Part shown: in pieces, positions 27,609 through 38,129 of the stretch | Position numbering within the stretch: the stretch's first letter is position 1 | Layout: the number at the start of each line of letters is the position of its first letter | Assembly: GCA_001464835.1 (NCBI GenBank) | Contig: LNDS01000035.1 | Location: 1 to 64,000, forward strand | Direction of reading: 5' to 3' | From: Rhizobiales bacterium Ga0077525 | GTDB taxonomy: Bacteria; Pseudomonadota; Alphaproteobacteria; Rhizobiales; Xanthobacteraceae | DNA length: 64,000 nt | Translations under genes and position numbers: made by a program | The notes under the pieces: generated by a model | The model's input: the letters and a program-made list of their open reading frames with translations, nothing else | Database searches by the model: none | What the model was told of the DNA's origin: nothing

Positions 27609-28570
27609 TGCATACACCGGCACCCCCGCTGTCCGCCCTGCGCGCCTTCGAGGCGGCCGCGCGTCATCTCAGCCTGACGCGGGCGGCCGAGGAATTGCAC
27701 GTCACACCGGGCGCGCTTAGCCACCAGATTCGCGGGCTCGAGGAACTGCTCGGCGTCAAACTGTTCGAGCGCAAGGTGCGGGCTATTGCGTTGACCGCAG
27801 CAGGCCGTCAGCTTTATCCGGGATTGCAGACCGGCTTCGGCCATATCCGCGACGCGGTCGCCAGCCTCGATGCCGCGCATGCATCGAACATTCTGGTGGT
27901 CAGCACATCGCCCGGTCTGACGTCGAAATGGCTGGCGCCAAGGCTCTATCGATTCAGCGATGAATTTGCCGATGTCGACGTGCGTATTTCGTCGTCGTTC
28001 ACCAATGCCAATTTCGAAACCGATGGCGTCGATATTGCCGTGCGCCACATGCGCGCCGATCCGGCTCCGGACCCCGCGCTTGAAATCGAGAAGCTCGCCG
28101 ACATTGCCTTGATCGCCGTTTGCAGTCCGCGCCTAATTGAAAAATACGGTGCGGTGAAGAATGTGGGCGACCTGGCCCGCTTCCCGTTGATCCACGACGA
28201 GTCGATCAGTCCCCGCGTGCAGGCGCCGAACTGGAGCGAATGGTTCGCCGCTGCGGCCGTCAGCGGCGTCGATCTGCGGCGCGGGCTGCATTTCAACAGC
28301 GCCGATCACGCGCTCGATGCCGCTGGCGAAGGGGCCGGGGTTTTACTGGCGCACGATCTCATGGCCTATGACGATTTGCGCACGGGGCGCTTGATCATTC
28401 CGATCGACCTTCCGTTACGCGCCGGCCGTGCCTTTCACCTCGTGTGGCCGAAGGGCCGCCGGCCGAGCCGCGCGGCGGAAGGTTTCCGGCGCTGGATCAA
28501 GAACGAAATCGCGGTCATGGACTGGAGCAGGATCAAGCGAGCCGCGGCGTCAAAGAATAGCGCCCGATAA
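27608..28570 (+). CDS. LysR-family transcriptional regulator, GcvA type
   Basis: The 320-residue protein has an N-terminal winged HTH (LSALRAFEAAARHLSLTRAAEELHVTPGALSHQIRGLEE, written here in two known blocks: residues 8-27 and 28-47) and a periplasmic-binding-like effector domain (about 90-295) with the GcvA-type STSPGLTSKWLAPRL motif. GcvA-like proteins often control amino-acid or beta-lactamase genes, and the target here is unknown. A perfect LysR dyad overlaps the start codon, and the divergent 80-aa gene may be a target. Confidence 0.88.
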   Translation: MHTPAPPLSALRAFEAAARHLSLTRAAEELHVTPGALSHQIRGLEELLGVKLFERKVRAIALTAAGRQLYPGLQTGFGHIRDAVASLDAAHASNILVVSTSPGLTSKWLAPRLYRFSDEFADVDVRISSSFTNANFETDGVDIAVRHMRADPAPDPALEIEKLADIALIAVCSPRLIEKYGAVKNVGDLARFPLIHDESISPRVQAPNWSEWFAAAAVSGVDLRRGLHFNSADHALDAAGEGAGVLLAHDLMAYDDLRTGRLIIPIDLPLRAGRAFHLVWPKGRRPSRAAEGFRRWIKNEIAVMDWSRIKRAAASKNSAR

Positions 28571-28601
28571 GAAGCGCACAACACAATCCGTAAGGTGCAG
28601 A

Positions 28602-29567
28602 TCAGCAAGGGCCTGATTGCGCCGGCGCCGTGGAGCCAGTGGCTGCAGCAGGGCGCGGCAGCGTCGCGGCTGGCGCGCTCAGCCTGATCGCCGCATAGAC
28701 GGCGAGGAAGGCAACAACAATGCCGGCGGCGACATCGATGAAATAATGCGTGCCGACAATCGGCGTCGCCAGGATCAAACCGGCGTTGAGCGTAAGCGAC
28801 AGCCAGCGTACGGCCGGGACGCGCCACGTCGCCCAGATGAACAGCAGCGCGCCGATGGTGTGGAAGCTCGGAAAGGTCAGCAGGCCTTCCAGCGTGTCGA
28901 GCCGCATCAGGAACGGCGCGCCGGAGCGCAACTGCTCGACGATCGGAATATGCACGCCGAAGCCTTCCGGCAGCGGCGCACCGACCGGCAGGCCGAGATC
29001 GAGGTAGGTTGTCGACAAGGCCGGCATGACAATCGAGATCAACACGGTGGCGAACAGCGAAAGCCCCGCGGCAAAGGTGAACTGTTGCAGCCGCTGCATC
29101 TGGTTGGCGAAGAACAGCACTACCGGCACGACGACGAATTGCGGCATCAGCGTGAAGTAGGCCAGCACCAGCGCGTTGTGCAGCAGGCGATGCCCGGCAA
29201 AGAAATCGAGATAGAGGCGCCGGTCGATGCCGAGCGCCTGGTCGATGGCGAGCAGTTCGTCGTCGACCAGCGGAAAGCTCATTGCCATGGCGGCATAGCT
29301 CATCATCGTGCCGAAGATCAGCACCAGCAGGATCTGCACGAAGCCCTCGGCCATGCCGCGCACGCGCGCATCGGGCCGCACGGTGCTGTAGAGCCACCAG
29401 GTTACGCCGAGCACGGCGAAGGGCACGATCAGGACGGTGAGGCTGGCCGGTGCGACGCGCAAGCCCGTCAGGGCGCAGCCGGCCACGGTAAAGGCCGCCA
29501 TCACGGCGATCAGCAGCCAGATGGCCCGGGCACAGGTGGATCGCGCGGCGGCGTGCGGACGTTCCAT
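28602..29567 (-). CDS. PAP2-superfamily membrane phosphatase/phosphotransferase
   Basis: The 321-residue polytopic protein has about six to eight hydrophobic helices. Its C-terminal part carries the type 2 phosphatidic acid phosphatase motifs: FPSFHTIGALL (active histidine) and GTHYFIDVAAG (second histidine). The fold and the Pro/Ala tail match the Aur1/Ipt1-like subset, which handles lipid phosphates or transfers phospho-head groups at the membrane. Substrate is unknown. It converges on the LysR gene 31 bp away. Confidence 0.82.
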   Translation of the reverse strand: MERPHAAARSTCARAIWLLIAVMAAFTVAGCALTGLRVAPASLTVLIVPFAVLGVTWWLYSTVRPDARVRGMAEGFVQILLVLIFGTMMSYAAMAMSFPLVDDELLAIDQALGIDRRLYLDFFAGHRLLHNALVLAYFTLMPQFVVVPVVLFFANQMQRLQQFTFAAGLSLFATVLISIVMPALSTTYLDLGLPVGAPLPEGFGVHIPIVEQLRSGAPFLMRLDTLEGLLTFPSFHTIGALLFIWATWRVPAVRWLSLTLNAGLILATPIVGTHYFIDVAAGIVVAFLAVYAAIRLSAPAATLPRPAAATGSTAPAQSGPC

Positions 29568-29638
29568 CCCGCCGGAACTAGAGCAATCGGCTTAAATAAG
29601 CCCTACCGGGGGCTGCGGTTTTTATCAAAAGGCGGTGT

Positions 29639-31672
29639 TCAAACCGCGTTCATGGCTGCGACAGCGGCGGCAATCGCCTCTGGTTCTGTCACCGGCAGCG
29701 AACAGCGCTCCCCCACGCAAACAAACGCGGCGCTTCCCGTCACTGCCTTCAGCTTGTCCTGCGCCGGGTGCGACGGCGGCAGATCGGCGGCTTTTTCCGC
29801 GCGCAGCACGATGCGGCCGACGAAGGGCAGCTTCAGCGCCGCCTGCGCGAAGCGCTCGGCGTCTGGTCCGGTGCAGACGATCTCGGCGCCGCGCAGCCGC
29901 AGGTCGAGCGCATTCAACAGCGCGACGTGGCCGAACAGGTTTTGCCCGGCCATGGCCAGAATGTCTTCGAGCAGCCGGTCGGCCTGCCCGCGCCATGTGT
30001 CGTCGCCGGAAAGTACCGCGAGCCGCACCAGATTTTGCGCCGCCACGGCGTTGGCATTCGGCGTCGCGTCATCGGCGGTCGAATGCGGGCGCAGCAACAG
30101 GTCGCTGGCGTCGTCCGCCGACCAGAAATAGCCGCCGGTCTCGGGATCGGCGTAATGCGCATCGAGCGCGCGCTGCCACGCCAGGGCCTGATCGAGAAAG
30201 CGCGGCTGGCCGGTCGCTTCAAACAACGCCAGAGCGGCGCGGATCATCGCGGCGAAGTCGGAGGCCAACCCCGGAAACAGCAATTGTCCGTCGCGCCACG
30301 AGTGACCGAGGCGATCCCCCTTCGTCATCGACGTGGCGATGAAATCGAAGGCACGCCGCGCCATGGCGAGCCATGACGGCTCATCGAGAATGGTCCCGGC
30401 ATTGACCAAAGCGGCGATCATCAGCCCGTTCCAGTCGGCCAGCACCTTGTCGTCGAGGCCGGGCCGCACGCGCGCCGCGCGCGCGTCGAGCAGAATGGCG
30501 CGCAGCGCTGTCAGCCGTTCTTCGTCGGCCTCCGTGCGCGCCGGCGCATTGGAGCGGTTGAGAATATTGTGGCCTTCGAAATTGCCCTCATCGCTGACGT
30601 CGTAATGCCGCATGAAGAAGCCGCCGGCCTCAGGGCCGATCAGCTCGATGATCTCGTTCTTCGACCAGACATAGAACTTGCCCTCCTCGCCTTCCGAGTC
30701 GGCATCGAGCGAGGCGGAGAAGCCGCCTTGCGGCGTCGTCATTTCGCGCTTGAGCCATTCGACGGTTTCGCGCGCCCGCGTCGCGAACAGCGCATTGCCC
30801 GATCGCTGATAGGCCAGCGCCAGCAACTCCAGCAATTGCGCGTTGTCGTACAGCATCTTCTCGAAATGCGGCACCAGCCACTTGTCGTCGACCGAATAGC
30901 GCGAATAGCCACCGCCGAGATGGTCGTAGATGCCTCCCTCGCTCATGCGTTCCAGCGTATGCTCGACGGTTTCGAAGAAACGGACGTCCCCGGTTCTCAA
31001 ACCCGCGCGCCACAGCATTTCCAGAATCGACGGCTGCGGAAATTTCGGCGCGCCGCGCAGGCCGCCATGCGTTGTATCGAAGGCATTGCCGAGTTGCTTG
31101 GCGGCGCCGTCCAACTCCTTCAAGCCGAACACCACCTTGCCCTGCGGCCGCGCGCGGTCGGCGAGCCGCGCCAGCAAGGCGGCGCGGTTCTGCTCGATCT
31201 TCTGCGGTTCGTCGCGAAACAGCCGCGACACTTCGCGCAAAATATCGGTAAAGGCCGGGCGGCCGAATTTCGATTCCTTCGGAAAATATGTGCCGCCCCA
31301 CACCGGCTCGGCCGAAGGCGTCAGAAACATGGTCAGCGGCCAGCCGCCCTGCTCGCCCAAGAGATGCAGCGCGTTCATGTAGATCTGGTCGATATCCGGC
31401 CGCTCTTCGCGATCCACTTTGATGTTGACGAACAGCTCGTTCATCACCTGCGCCGTCGCCTCGTCCTCGAACGACTCATGCGCCATCACATGGCACCAGT
31501 GACAGGCGGCGTAGCCGATCGACAGCATGATCGGCCGGTTCGAACGCTTCGCCTCGGCCAAAGCCTCGGGCCCCCACTGCCACCAGTCCACCGGGTTGTG
31601 TTTGTGCTGCAGCAGGTAGGGCGAGGTCGCCTGCGCCAGACGGTTGAGGTGGGTGGTGGTGGGAGAAGACAT
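29639..31672 (-). CDS. DUF255 thioredoxin-domain protein (YyaL/SPATA20-like)
   Basis: The 677-residue protein has an N-terminal thioredoxin-like domain with [26 protein letters not shown] and the CxxC-type ACHWCHVM (about residues 55-62). A long (alpha/alpha)6 toroid like N-acylglucosamine epimerase follows (about 190-600). Family members are common but not characterised. A role in sugar metabolism or redox has been guessed. The size is normal. A double-hairpin repeat lies upstream of it. Confidence 0.85.
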   Translation of the reverse strand: MSSPTTTHLNRLAQATSPYLLQHKHNPVDWWQWGPEALAEAKRSNRPIMLSIGYAACHWCHVMAHESFEDEATAQVMNELFVNIKVDREERPDIDQIYMNALHLLGEQGGWPLTMFLTPSAEPVWGGTYFPKESKFGRPAFTDILREVSRLFRDEPQKIEQNRAALLARLADRARPQGKVVFGLKELDGAAKQLGNAFDTTHGGLRGAPKFPQPSILEMLWRAGLRTGDVRFFETVEHTLERMSEGGIYDHLGGGYSRYSVDDKWLVPHFEKMLYDNAQLLELLALAYQRSGNALFATRARETVEWLKREMTTPQGGFSASLDADSEGEEGKFYVWSKNEIIELIGPEAGGFFMRHYDVSDEGNFEGHNILNRSNAPARTEADEERLTALRAILLDARAARVRPGLDDKVLADWNGLMIAALVNAGTILDEPSWLAMARRAFDFIATSMTKGDRLGHSWRDGQLLFPGLASDFAAMIRAALALFEATGQPRFLDQALAWQRALDAHYADPETGGYFWSADDASDLLLRPHSTADDATPNANAVAAQNLVRLAVLSGDDTWRGQADRLLEDILAMAGQNLFGHVALLNALDLRLRGAEIVCTGPDAERFAQAALKLPFVGRIVLRAEKAADLPPSHPAQDKLKAVTGSAAFVCVGERCSLPVTEPEAIAAAVAAMNAV

Positions 31673-31711
31673 GAGTGTTTATAGCGCGCAGCGGCGCGTC
31701 CGTCATTGAGT

Positions 31712-31791
31712 GTCATGCCCGCGAAGGCGGGCATCCAGTAAACACAAACGGTGCAGCGATTACTGGGTCCCCGCTTGCGCGGGGACGACAG
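31712..31791. repeat. Double-hairpin intergenic repeat, copy 2
   Basis: TGTCATGCCCGCGAAGGCGGGCATCCAGTA and TACTGGGTCCCCGCTTGCGCGGGGACGACAG occur with a 19-bp spacer, in the same orientation as copy 1. It sits between the DUF255 and DUF2147 genes. Confidence 0.75.
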
Positions 31792-31794
31792 AAA

Positions 31795-32169
31795 TTACTT
31801 CACCCAGGTCTCACGTTTGCATAACACCATGGCGACGCAACCTTCCAGGCTCAGGGCATTGGCGCTCTTCAAAGTGACGACGCCGGAATAGGTCTTGCCG
31901 GATTCGACGTCGAGCAGGTCGCCTTTCCAGACATTGTCGCCGGATTTCGCCGCGCCTTTCATGATCACCGTGCCGATGGTGTTCTTGCGCGCCTGATCCT
32001 TGACGCCGATGATCTTGCCGCACAGTCTGCCGCCGCAGTTATAGAAGTTGACCTGCGTGCCGGTCGAAGGCCGCGTCCAGTTGCCATAAGGGTCGGCGGC
32101 CTGCGCCGTCGAGGCAAAGGAAGCGCAGCTGAGCGTCGCGGCGATGAGTGTTACGATTCTGGCCTTCAT
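31795..32169 (-). CDS. DUF2147 family exported protein
   Basis: The 124-residue protein has a signal peptide (MKARIVTLIAATLSCASFAS, cut near AQA-AD). The mature domain contains YGNWTRP, GGRLCGKIIG and a final CVAMVLCKRETWVK, matching the small beta-barrel DUF2147 family found in the periplasm. The function is unknown. Four cysteines could form two disulfides. Confidence 0.82.
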   Translation of the reverse strand: MKARIVTLIAATLSCASFASTAQAADPYGNWTRPSTGTQVNFYNCGGRLCGKIIGVKDQARKNTIGTVIMKGAAKSGDNVWKGDLLDVESGKTYSGVVTLKSANALSLEGCVAMVLCKRETWVK

Positions 32170-32224
32170 GGTGTCCTCCCGGTTTTTATTGCCCGCAGTC
32201 TAGCAAAGCGGCACTTAGGAGTCG

Positions 32225-33574
32225 CTAGCGCGTGCTGGTTTGCTGCGCTGCGGTCACGCGCCAGATCGTGTTGCCGACATCGTCGGCCACCAGCAACGCG
32301 CCGTCCCTGGCGATGGTGACGCCGACTGGCCGGCCGAGCGCCTTGTCGTCGGCGCTGATAAAGCCGGTCAGCACGTCGAGCGGCATATCGGCGGACGGCT
32401 TGCCATTGGCGAAGGGCACAAACACCACCTTGTAGCCGGAGCGCGGCTTGCGGTTCCAGGAGCCGTGTTCGCCGACAAAGGCGCCGCTCATGAAAGCCTG
32501 CGGCAGGCGGGCTTTGTTGCCCTCGCTGGTTTGCGCGAAAGTCATGCCGAGCGGCGCGACGTGATTGCCGAGCGCGTAGTCGGGCTTGATTGCTTTCGCC
32601 ACCAGTTCAGGATTTGGCGGCTTTGCGCGCTCATCGACATGCTGGCCCCAATAGCTGAAAGGCCAGCCGTAGAAGCCGCCGTCCTTCACCGAAGTCAGGT
32701 AGTCGGGCACCAGATCGCTGCCGAGTTCATCGCGCTCGTTGACAACGGTCCACAGTTCGCCGGTCGTCGGCTCGAAGTCTAAGCCGTTCGGATTGCGCAA
32801 GCCGCTGGCGAAGACGCGCTTGTTGCCGGTGGCAAGATCGACTTCGAGAATAGCGGCGCGCATCGTCTCCGCCTCAAGCCCGTTCTCTCCGACATTGCTG
32901 TTCGAGCCGACGGTCGCATAAAGTTTTGTACCGTCCTTGCTGGGAAGAATGTTCTTGGTCCAGTGATGGTTGATCGGCCCGCCCGGCAGGTCGGTGAGCT
33001 TTTCGCCCGGCGTGGTAATTTCGGTCGAGCCTTCCAGATATTTGAAACGCACGATGGCGTCGGCGTTGGCGACGTAGAAATCGCTGCCGATCAGCGCCAT
33101 GCCGAACGGCGAATAGAGGTCCTTGAGAAACACGGTTTTCGTCTCGGCAACGCCGTCGCCATCGCGGTCGCGCAAAAGCGTGATGCGGTTGGCGCTCTCG
33201 ACGCCGGCGCCGGCCTTGCTCTGCACGAGGCCCATGATCCAGCCTTTGATGCTGAAGCCGGTGTCCTCCTTTTTCGGCTTGTTGCTTTCCGCCACCAGCA
33301 CGTCGCCGTTCGGCAGGACATAAACCCAGCGCGGATGGTCGAGGCCCTTGGCAAAGGCGTTGACGGCGAGCCCGTTGGCGGCTGTCGGCTTAGCGCCCTC
33401 CGGCCATTTCGCACCTTCGGCAATGTTCACCGTCGGGAAAATCGTTTTCGTTGGCGCCGGGATGGTCGGGTTGGGGCCGTGCGAGGCCTGCTCGGGCAGT
33501 TTTGAACTGTCGCCGCAGCCGGCAAGCGTGAGCAGCGAAAGGGCTGCCAGAAAAACCGTGAGATTGTGACGCAT
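32225..33574 (-). CDS. PQQ-dependent sugar (sorbosone) dehydrogenase-like lipoprotein
   Basis: The 449-residue protein has a lipoprotein signal with lipobox LTLAGC (C20) and a six-bladed beta-propeller of the sorbosone/glucose dehydrogenase type (FAKGLDHPRWVYVLPNGDVL, LRDRDGDGVAETKTVFL, SGLRNPNGLDFEP, FVGEHGSWNRKP). Members oxidise aldose sugars with PQQ in the periplasm, but many are untested. ATG 33574 is set by GGAGG at the right distance. In-frame upstream starts run into repeat DNA. Confidence 0.85.
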   Translation of the reverse strand: MRHNLTVFLAALSLLTLAGCGDSSKLPEQASHGPNPTIPAPTKTIFPTVNIAEGAKWPEGAKPTAANGLAVNAFAKGLDHPRWVYVLPNGDVLVAESNKPKKEDTGFSIKGWIMGLVQSKAGAGVESANRITLLRDRDGDGVAETKTVFLKDLYSPFGMALIGSDFYVANADAIVRFKYLEGSTEITTPGEKLTDLPGGPINHHWTKNILPSKDGTKLYATVGSNSNVGENGLEAETMRAAILEVDLATGNKRVFASGLRNPNGLDFEPTTGELWTVVNERDELGSDLVPDYLTSVKDGGFYGWPFSYWGQHVDERAKPPNPELVAKAIKPDYALGNHVAPLGMTFAQTSEGNKARLPQAFMSGAFVGEHGSWNRKPRSGYKVVFVPFANGKPSADMPLDVLTGFISADDKALGRPVGVTIARDGALLVADDVGNTIWRVTAAQQTSTR

Positions 33575-33689
33575 GCTGCCTCCGCGCATTTGACGCGGTC
33601 GTCCGTTCGCCCCACGCGGCCCGCAGGTTTTAACAGCCGGGACTGCAGAATCGTTCCGGCGTCTGCTTCCGGTTCGCGGCTTTTGTTTC

Positions 33690-33992
33690 CCGCTCCCCGC
33701 ATGCGGGAGAGGGTGGCGCACGCAGTGCGCCGGGTGAGGGCGAAGCTTACTACGCCTGATCCTGAGGGCCTGTCCTCGGGCTTGACCCGAGGAAGCCCGC
33801 CGAGCGTTAGTGAAGGCGGGGCGTCTCGAAGGATGAAGGCGGCCCAATGGTTAGAGACGCGCTGCTTGCGCAGCGCTCCTCACCATGAGGCCGAGTCAGG
33901 TCGGACGACATGCGTGGCTTCTCGTCCGGTAAAACGAAACCGGATTGAGCTCGGTCGTTGGGGTACGACCCTAAGATCGATAGCACAGGCCC
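33690..33992. repeat. Mosaic of rhizobial-type intergenic repeats; no gene seen
   Basis: The first part reads GCATGCGGGAGAGGGTGGCG...GGGTGAGGG, the second CCTCGGGCTTGACCCGAGG (hairpin). A GACGCGCTGCTTGCGCAGCGCTCC stretch follows with CTCGAAGGATGAAGGCGGCC. These are typical dispersed elements of this order placed head to tail between the sugar dehydrogenase and the toxin gene. No open frame with a ribosome site was found. Confidence 0.6.
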
Positions 33993-33993
33993 C

Positions 33994-34323
33994 TTACCCC
34001 GCCAGCCCGACAAACATCGCTAGCGCCTGATTGAGCCGCGCAAGGTCGGGATCGCTCAGTTGTCCGATGCGATAGCCGAGCTTGGCTTTCGGCACGGTCA
34101 GAATTTTATCGACCATGATGCGCGACATAAATTGCAGGCCATTGAGCGGGCTTGGTTCGATTGCGACGCGAAACAGCGGCAGATCGGTCGGGTCGCGGGT
34201 GAAACCGCAAATTGTCACCGAGTTGAGCACTTCAAAATGCCGATGTTGAATGACAACGACGGGACGCGGCTTGCCGCCGTAGTCGGCGCCGCTTGCGCTC
34301 GTCCAGATTTCACCGCGCGTCAA
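33994..34323 (-). CDS. mazF: Type II toxin, PemK/MazF family
   Basis: MazF-type toxins are sequence-specific mRNA endonucleases. The 109-residue protein begins TRGEIWTSASGADYGGKPRPVVVIQ, the family strand with the catalytic arginine, and has SVTICGFTRDP and LQFMSRIMVDKILTVPK. Its start overlaps the antitoxin stop by 4 bp, the usual coupled order with antitoxin first. The specific target sequence is unknown. Confidence 0.88.
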   Translation of the reverse strand: MTRGEIWTSASGADYGGKPRPVVVIQHRHFEVLNSVTICGFTRDPTDLPLFRVAIEPSPLNGLQFMSRIMVDKILTVPKAKLGYRIGQLSDPDLARLNQALAMFVGLAG

Positions 34324-34574
34324 TCGAGCGTTCCGACGGACATCGCGTCGACCCAGGCCTGATCTTGCGCGGCGTGGCGGCTCTTATTGGCAAGTGTCGA
34401 TTGACGGCGCGCCTCGGTGGCGAATTTCGGCGAACGCATATCGGGCACCCATAAAGTCACCGGGCGCATGCCGTTGGCGCGCAGGCGGGCGCGATGTGCG
34501 CGCACCTTGTCCCGCGATGTCGCAGGTTTTGCCTTGCGGGTCTTGTCGCTTGGCTGCGTCGGCTTCGATCCCAT
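34320..34574 (-). CDS. mazE: Antitoxin MazE-like (DUF3018)
   Basis: The 84-residue basic protein has KVRAHRARLRANGMRPVTLWVPDMRSP, the hallmark of the DUF3018 antitoxins that pair with MazF/PemK toxins, followed by an acidic tail that would wrap the toxin (QAWVDAMSVGTLD). It precedes the toxin with a 4-bp overlap and is divergent from mnmE across 77 bp. Confidence 0.82.
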   Translation of the reverse strand: MGSKPTQPSDKTRKAKPATSRDKVRAHRARLRANGMRPVTLWVPDMRSPKFATEARRQSTLANKSRHAAQDQAWVDAMSVGTLD

Positions 34575-34651
34575 GCCATTGACCTCCGGTTACCTGTAAC
34601 CTATCGCCGTTTTGGCTTTACCCGCAAGCCGCAATTGGCTTCAACCTGAGC

Positions 34652-36175
34652 ATGCCAAACGCGGACACCATCTTCGCCCTCTCCTCCGGCCGGCCACCGG
34701 TGGCGATTGCCGTCATCCGCATTTCCGGGCCGCGCGCGGGCGCCGCGCTGACCGCGCTCGGTGTGAAAATCCCCGAACCGCGAAAAGCCGGTCTCGCCCG
34801 CATCCGCGATCCGCGCTCCGGCGGGATTATCGACGAGGCTTTGGTGCTGTGGTTTCCGGCGCCACACAGCGAGACCGGCGAGGACGTTGCCGAATTGCAG
34901 GCGCATGGCGGCCGCGCGGTGATCGCGGCGATTCTCGATGCGCTGGCGCGGATCGACGGCCTGCGCATGGCCGAGGCCGGTGAGTTCACCCGGCGCGGCT
35001 TCGAGAACGGCAAGCTCGATCTCACCGCGGTCGAAGGCCTGGCCGATCTGGTCGGCGCCGAAACCGAAGGCCAGCGCCGGCAGGCGTTCCGGCAGATGAA
35101 GGGCCTGCTCGGCAACCGAGCCGAGACTTGGCGCAAGCGGCTGATCCAGGCGCTGGCTCTGGTCGAAGCGCGCATCGATTTTTCCGACGAGGCCGATGTG
35201 CCCGAAGAGCTGGTCGCGCCGGCTTTGAAAATCGCGCGCGAGCTGAAGGATGAGATTGCAGCGGCGCTGGCCGATGGCCGTCGCGGCGAGCGCCTGCGCG
35301 AAGGTCTGGTGGTGGCGATCGCCGGGCCGCCCAACGCCGGCAAATCGACGCTGCTGAACCGGCTGGCCCGGCGCGAGGTGGCGATCGTGTCGCCTTATGC
35401 CGGCACGACGCGCGATATCATCGAGGTGCATCTTGATCTCGGCGGCCTGCCGGTGACCTTGCTCGACACGGCGGGCATTCGCGAGACCTCCGATCCGGTC
35501 GAGATGGAAGGCGTGCGGCGCGCGCGCGAGCGGGCGGCGAGCGCCGATCTGGTGCTGTGGGTGGTCGATGCCAGTGAGGCTGCGGGGCAGGTAGGTGCGG
35601 GGAGTGGCGCAGCGGTTTGGTCCCAAGAGTTCGGCGGCGCCGGGCTTCCCAACGGGCGCGGTACCGAAGCGGCGCCCCCGGCGGCCTGGCTCGTCATCAA
35701 TAAAATAGACCTTTTGGATCAAGGGCTTGTAAAAAATGAATCAATTTTCGAAAGTACTGATAAGACTGAACACGAATTACGTAGTAATAACTCATTGAAA
35801 AACATGGTTAATATGAGGTTAAGAGATAAAAATGAACTCAACCATCAAACCAATGCTAAGATAAAATATGAAGCTGTGTTCAGTATTTCAGGGGTGTCCG
35901 GCTCCGGGTTTGATACCCTGCTCGCGGCTTTGGAACGCCATGCCGGCTTCTACCTCGCCGGCGGCGAACAATCATTGATCACTCGCGCCCGCCACCGCGA
36001 GGCGCTTGAATCGACCCTGGCCGCACTCGGCCGTGCCGAAACCCTTGCCGGTTCCGAGGACCTGCTCGCCGAGGAGCTTCGCGCCGCTGCCTATGATCTT
36101 GGCCGGCTGACGGGCCGCGTCGATGTCGAAGACGTCCTGGATGTCATTTTCCGGGACTTCTGTATCGGCAAATGA
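34652..36175 (+). CDS. mnmE: tRNA modification GTPase MnmE with an AT-rich expansion in its G domain
   Basis: MnmE and MnmG make the 5-aminomethyluridine-type modification at tRNA wobble U34. The 507-residue protein has the N-terminal tetrahydrofolate-binding domain, G1 GPPNAGKS (225-232), G3 DTAGI, G4 NKID (350-353), G5 SISG (411-414) and the C-terminal CIGK catalytic motif. About 57 residues separate G4 and G5; E. coli has about 20. The extra part (rich in Asn, Lys, Glu) is encoded by DNA of 30% GC at 35701-35880, and NKID itself uses AT-rich codons. The frame stays open, so the protein is probably made. Confidence 0.93.
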   Translation: MPNADTIFALSSGRPPVAIAVIRISGPRAGAALTALGVKIPEPRKAGLARIRDPRSGGIIDEALVLWFPAPHSETGEDVAELQAHGGRAVIAAILDALARIDGLRMAEAGEFTRRGFENGKLDLTAVEGLADLVGAETEGQRRQAFRQMKGLLGNRAETWRKRLIQALALVEARIDFSDEADVPEELVAPALKIARELKDEIAAALADGRRGERLREGLVVAIAGPPNAGKSTLLNRLARREVAIVSPYAGTTRDIIEVHLDLGGLPVTLLDTAGIRETSDPVEMEGVRRARERAASADLVLWVVDASEAAGQVGAGSGAAVWSQEFGGAGLPNGRGTEAAPPAAWLVINKIDLLDQGLVKNESIFESTDKTEHELRSNNSLKNMVNMRLRDKNELNHQTNAKIKYEAVFSISGVSGSGFDTLLAALERHAGFYLAGGEQSLITRARHREALESTLAALGRAETLAGSEDLLAEELRAAAYDLGRLTGRVDVEDVLDVIFRDFCIGK

Positions 36176-36186
36176 CCAGGACGTAT

Positions 36187-36202
36187 TGTTTCACGTGAAA
36201 CA
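36187..36202. promoter_or_regulatory. parS: parS centromere site 1
   Basis: TGTTTCACGTGAAACA is a perfect 16-bp palindrome and equals the bacterial chromosomal parS consensus bound by ParB. It lies between the mnmE stop and the mnmG start, about 12 kb right of the proposed origin and 3.7 kb left of parB. Confidence 0.92.
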
Positions 36203-36254
36203 TGGCGTCCTGGATGTTTTGACCCGTCCCAACGGCTCGGCTAAAAGGCCCGCG

Positions 36255-38129
36255 ATGCCAAATATTCAGTTCGATGTTGTTGTGATCGGCGGCGGCCATG
36301 CCGGCTGTGAAGCGGCTAGCGCGGCGGCGCGCATGGGCGCGCGGACGGCTTTGGTGACGCACAAGTTTGCCACCGTCGGCGCAATGTCGTGCAATCCCGC
36401 CATTGGCGGCCTCGGCAAGGGCCATCTGGTTCGTGAGATCGATGCTCTCGACGGTCTGATGGGCCGGGTCGCGGACAAAGGCGGTATCCAGTTTCGCGTT
36501 CTGAACCGCCGTAAGGGACCTGCCGTGCGCGGGCCGCGCGCCCAGGCCGATCGCAAGCTTTATGCGGCGGCGATGCAGGCCGAAATCAGCGCCCAGCCCA
36601 ACCTCATCGTTATTGAGGCCGAGGCCGACGATCTTATCATCGCTCAGGGGCGAATTGCCGGCCTCAAATTGGCCGATGGCCGCGCGATCGGCTGCGCGGC
36701 GGTGGTTCTGACCACCGGTACCTTCCTGCGCGGCCTCATCCATATCGGCGAGACCCAAATTCCGGCCGGCCGCGTCGGCGAGGCTCCGGCGATGGGCCTT
36801 TCGACCACGCTGGAGCGCTACGGCTTCACACTCGGCCGTCTGAAAACCGGCACGCCGCCGCGTCTCGACGGTACCACGATCGACTGGAAAAGCCTCGAAA
36901 TGCAGCCTGGCGACGATGTGCCGGAGCCGTTCTCGATGCTGACCGACCGCATCACCACGCCACAGATCGAATGCGGCATCACCCGTACCGTTGCGGCGAC
37001 GCATGAGATCATCCGCGCCAATGTGCATCGTTCGCCGATGTATTCAGGCCAGATCGCTTCGACCGGGCCGCGTTATTGCCCGTCGATCGAGGACAAGATC
37101 GTCAAGTTCGGCGAACGCGACGGCCATCAGATTTTCCTGGAGCCGGAAGGCTTGGACGATACGACCGTCTATCCGAACGGCATCTCGACGTCTTTGCCGG
37201 AAGAGGTCCAGCACGCCATTGTCGCCACCATTCCGGGGCTGGAAAAGGCCCGTTTTGTGCGGCCCGGCTATGCCATCGAGTACGATTACGTCGATCCGCG
37301 TGAGCTCGAGCCTACCTTGCAGACGAAACGGCTGCCGGGGCTTTTCCTGGCCGGCCAGATCAACGGCACCACGGGCTACGAAGAGGCTGGGGCACAAGGG
37401 CTTCTTGCTGGTCTGAATGCCGCGGCGGTGGCGTCGGGCGGCGATGCGATCGTCTTCGACCGCGCCGAATCCTATCTCGGTGTCATGGTCGATGACCTGA
37501 CGACTCGTGGCGTCCTCGAGCCGTATCGCATGTTCACATCGCGCGCCGAATATCGCCTGCATCTGCGTGCCGACAATGCCGATCAGCGTTTGACGGACAA
37601 AGGCATCGCTATCGGCTGTGTCGGGGCTGAAAGGGCCCGTATCTACGGGACCAAATCGCGCGCCCTCAAGGACGCCCGGGACTTCGCCAATTCGGTATCG
37701 CTGACGCCAAGCGAAGCGGAAGCGCAGGGCCTTTCCATCAACAAAGACGGTCAGCGCCGTACGGCGTTTGAGCTGCTGTCCTATCCGCATATTGCGATGA
37801 CTGATCTCACGCGGTTCTGGCCGTGCCTGGCCGAGCTCCCGCCGAAGATCGCCGAGCAGATCGAGACCGACGCCAAATATCACGTCTATCTGGCGCGCCA
37901 AGCGTCCGACATTGCGTCGTATCGGCGCGACGAGAGCTTCACGCTGCCAGATGACTTCGATTATGCCTCGCTGCCGGGCCTGTCCAACGAGGCCAAGCAG
38001 AAGCTGATCGCCGGCCGGCCGCGCACGATCGGACATGCGGCCAAAATCAATGGCGTCACGCCGGCGGCGCTGACCTTGCTGGTGGCGCATGTAAAGCGCG
38101 GCAAACGGTCCGCGGCTAAACGCGCGTGA
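36255..38129 (+). CDS. mnmG: tRNA uridine-5-carboxymethylaminomethyl modification enzyme MnmG
   Basis: MnmG is the FAD/NADH partner of MnmE in wobble-uridine modification. The 624-residue protein starts [21 protein letters not shown] (FAD-binding Rossmann motif) and has [52 protein letters not shown] and the C-terminal helical MnmE-binding domain. ATG 36255 gives the family start. A longer in-frame extension to 36123 overlaps mnmE and spans parS. It overlaps rsmG by 4 bp. Confidence 0.96.
   Translation: MPNIQFDVVVIGGGHAGCEAASAAARMGARTALVTHKFATVGAMSCNPAIGGLGKGHLVREIDALDGLMGRVADKGGIQFRVLNRRKGPAVRGPRAQADRKLYAAAMQAEISAQPNLIVIEAEADDLIIAQGRIAGLKLADGRAIGCAAVVLTTGTFLRGLIHIGETQIPAGRVGEAPAMGLSTTLERYGFTLGRLKTGTPPRLDGTTIDWKSLEMQPGDDVPEPFSMLTDRITTPQIECGITRTVAATHEIIRANVHRSPMYSGQIASTGPRYCPSIEDKIVKFGERDGHQIFLEPEGLDDTTVYPNGISTSLPEEVQHAIVATIPGLEKARFVRPGYAIEYDYVDPRELEPTLQTKRLPGLFLAGQINGTTGYEEAGAQGLLAGLNAAAVASGGDAIVFDRAESYLGVMVDDLTTRGVLEPYRMFTSRAEYRLHLRADNADQRLTDKGIAIGCVGAERARIYGTKSRALKDARDFANSVSLTPSEAEAQGLSINKDGQRRTAFELLSYPHIAMTDLTRFWPCLAELPPKIAEQIETDAKYHVYLARQASDIASYRRDESFTLPDDFDYASLPGLSNEAKQKLIAGRPRTIGHAAKINGVTPAALTLLVAHVKRGKRSAAKRA

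Noticed and set aside
33994-34574. MazEF-type pair as part of a new defence island
   Set aside because: It stands alone between ordinary genes and repeats. No nuclease, helicase or CRISPR gene is near.
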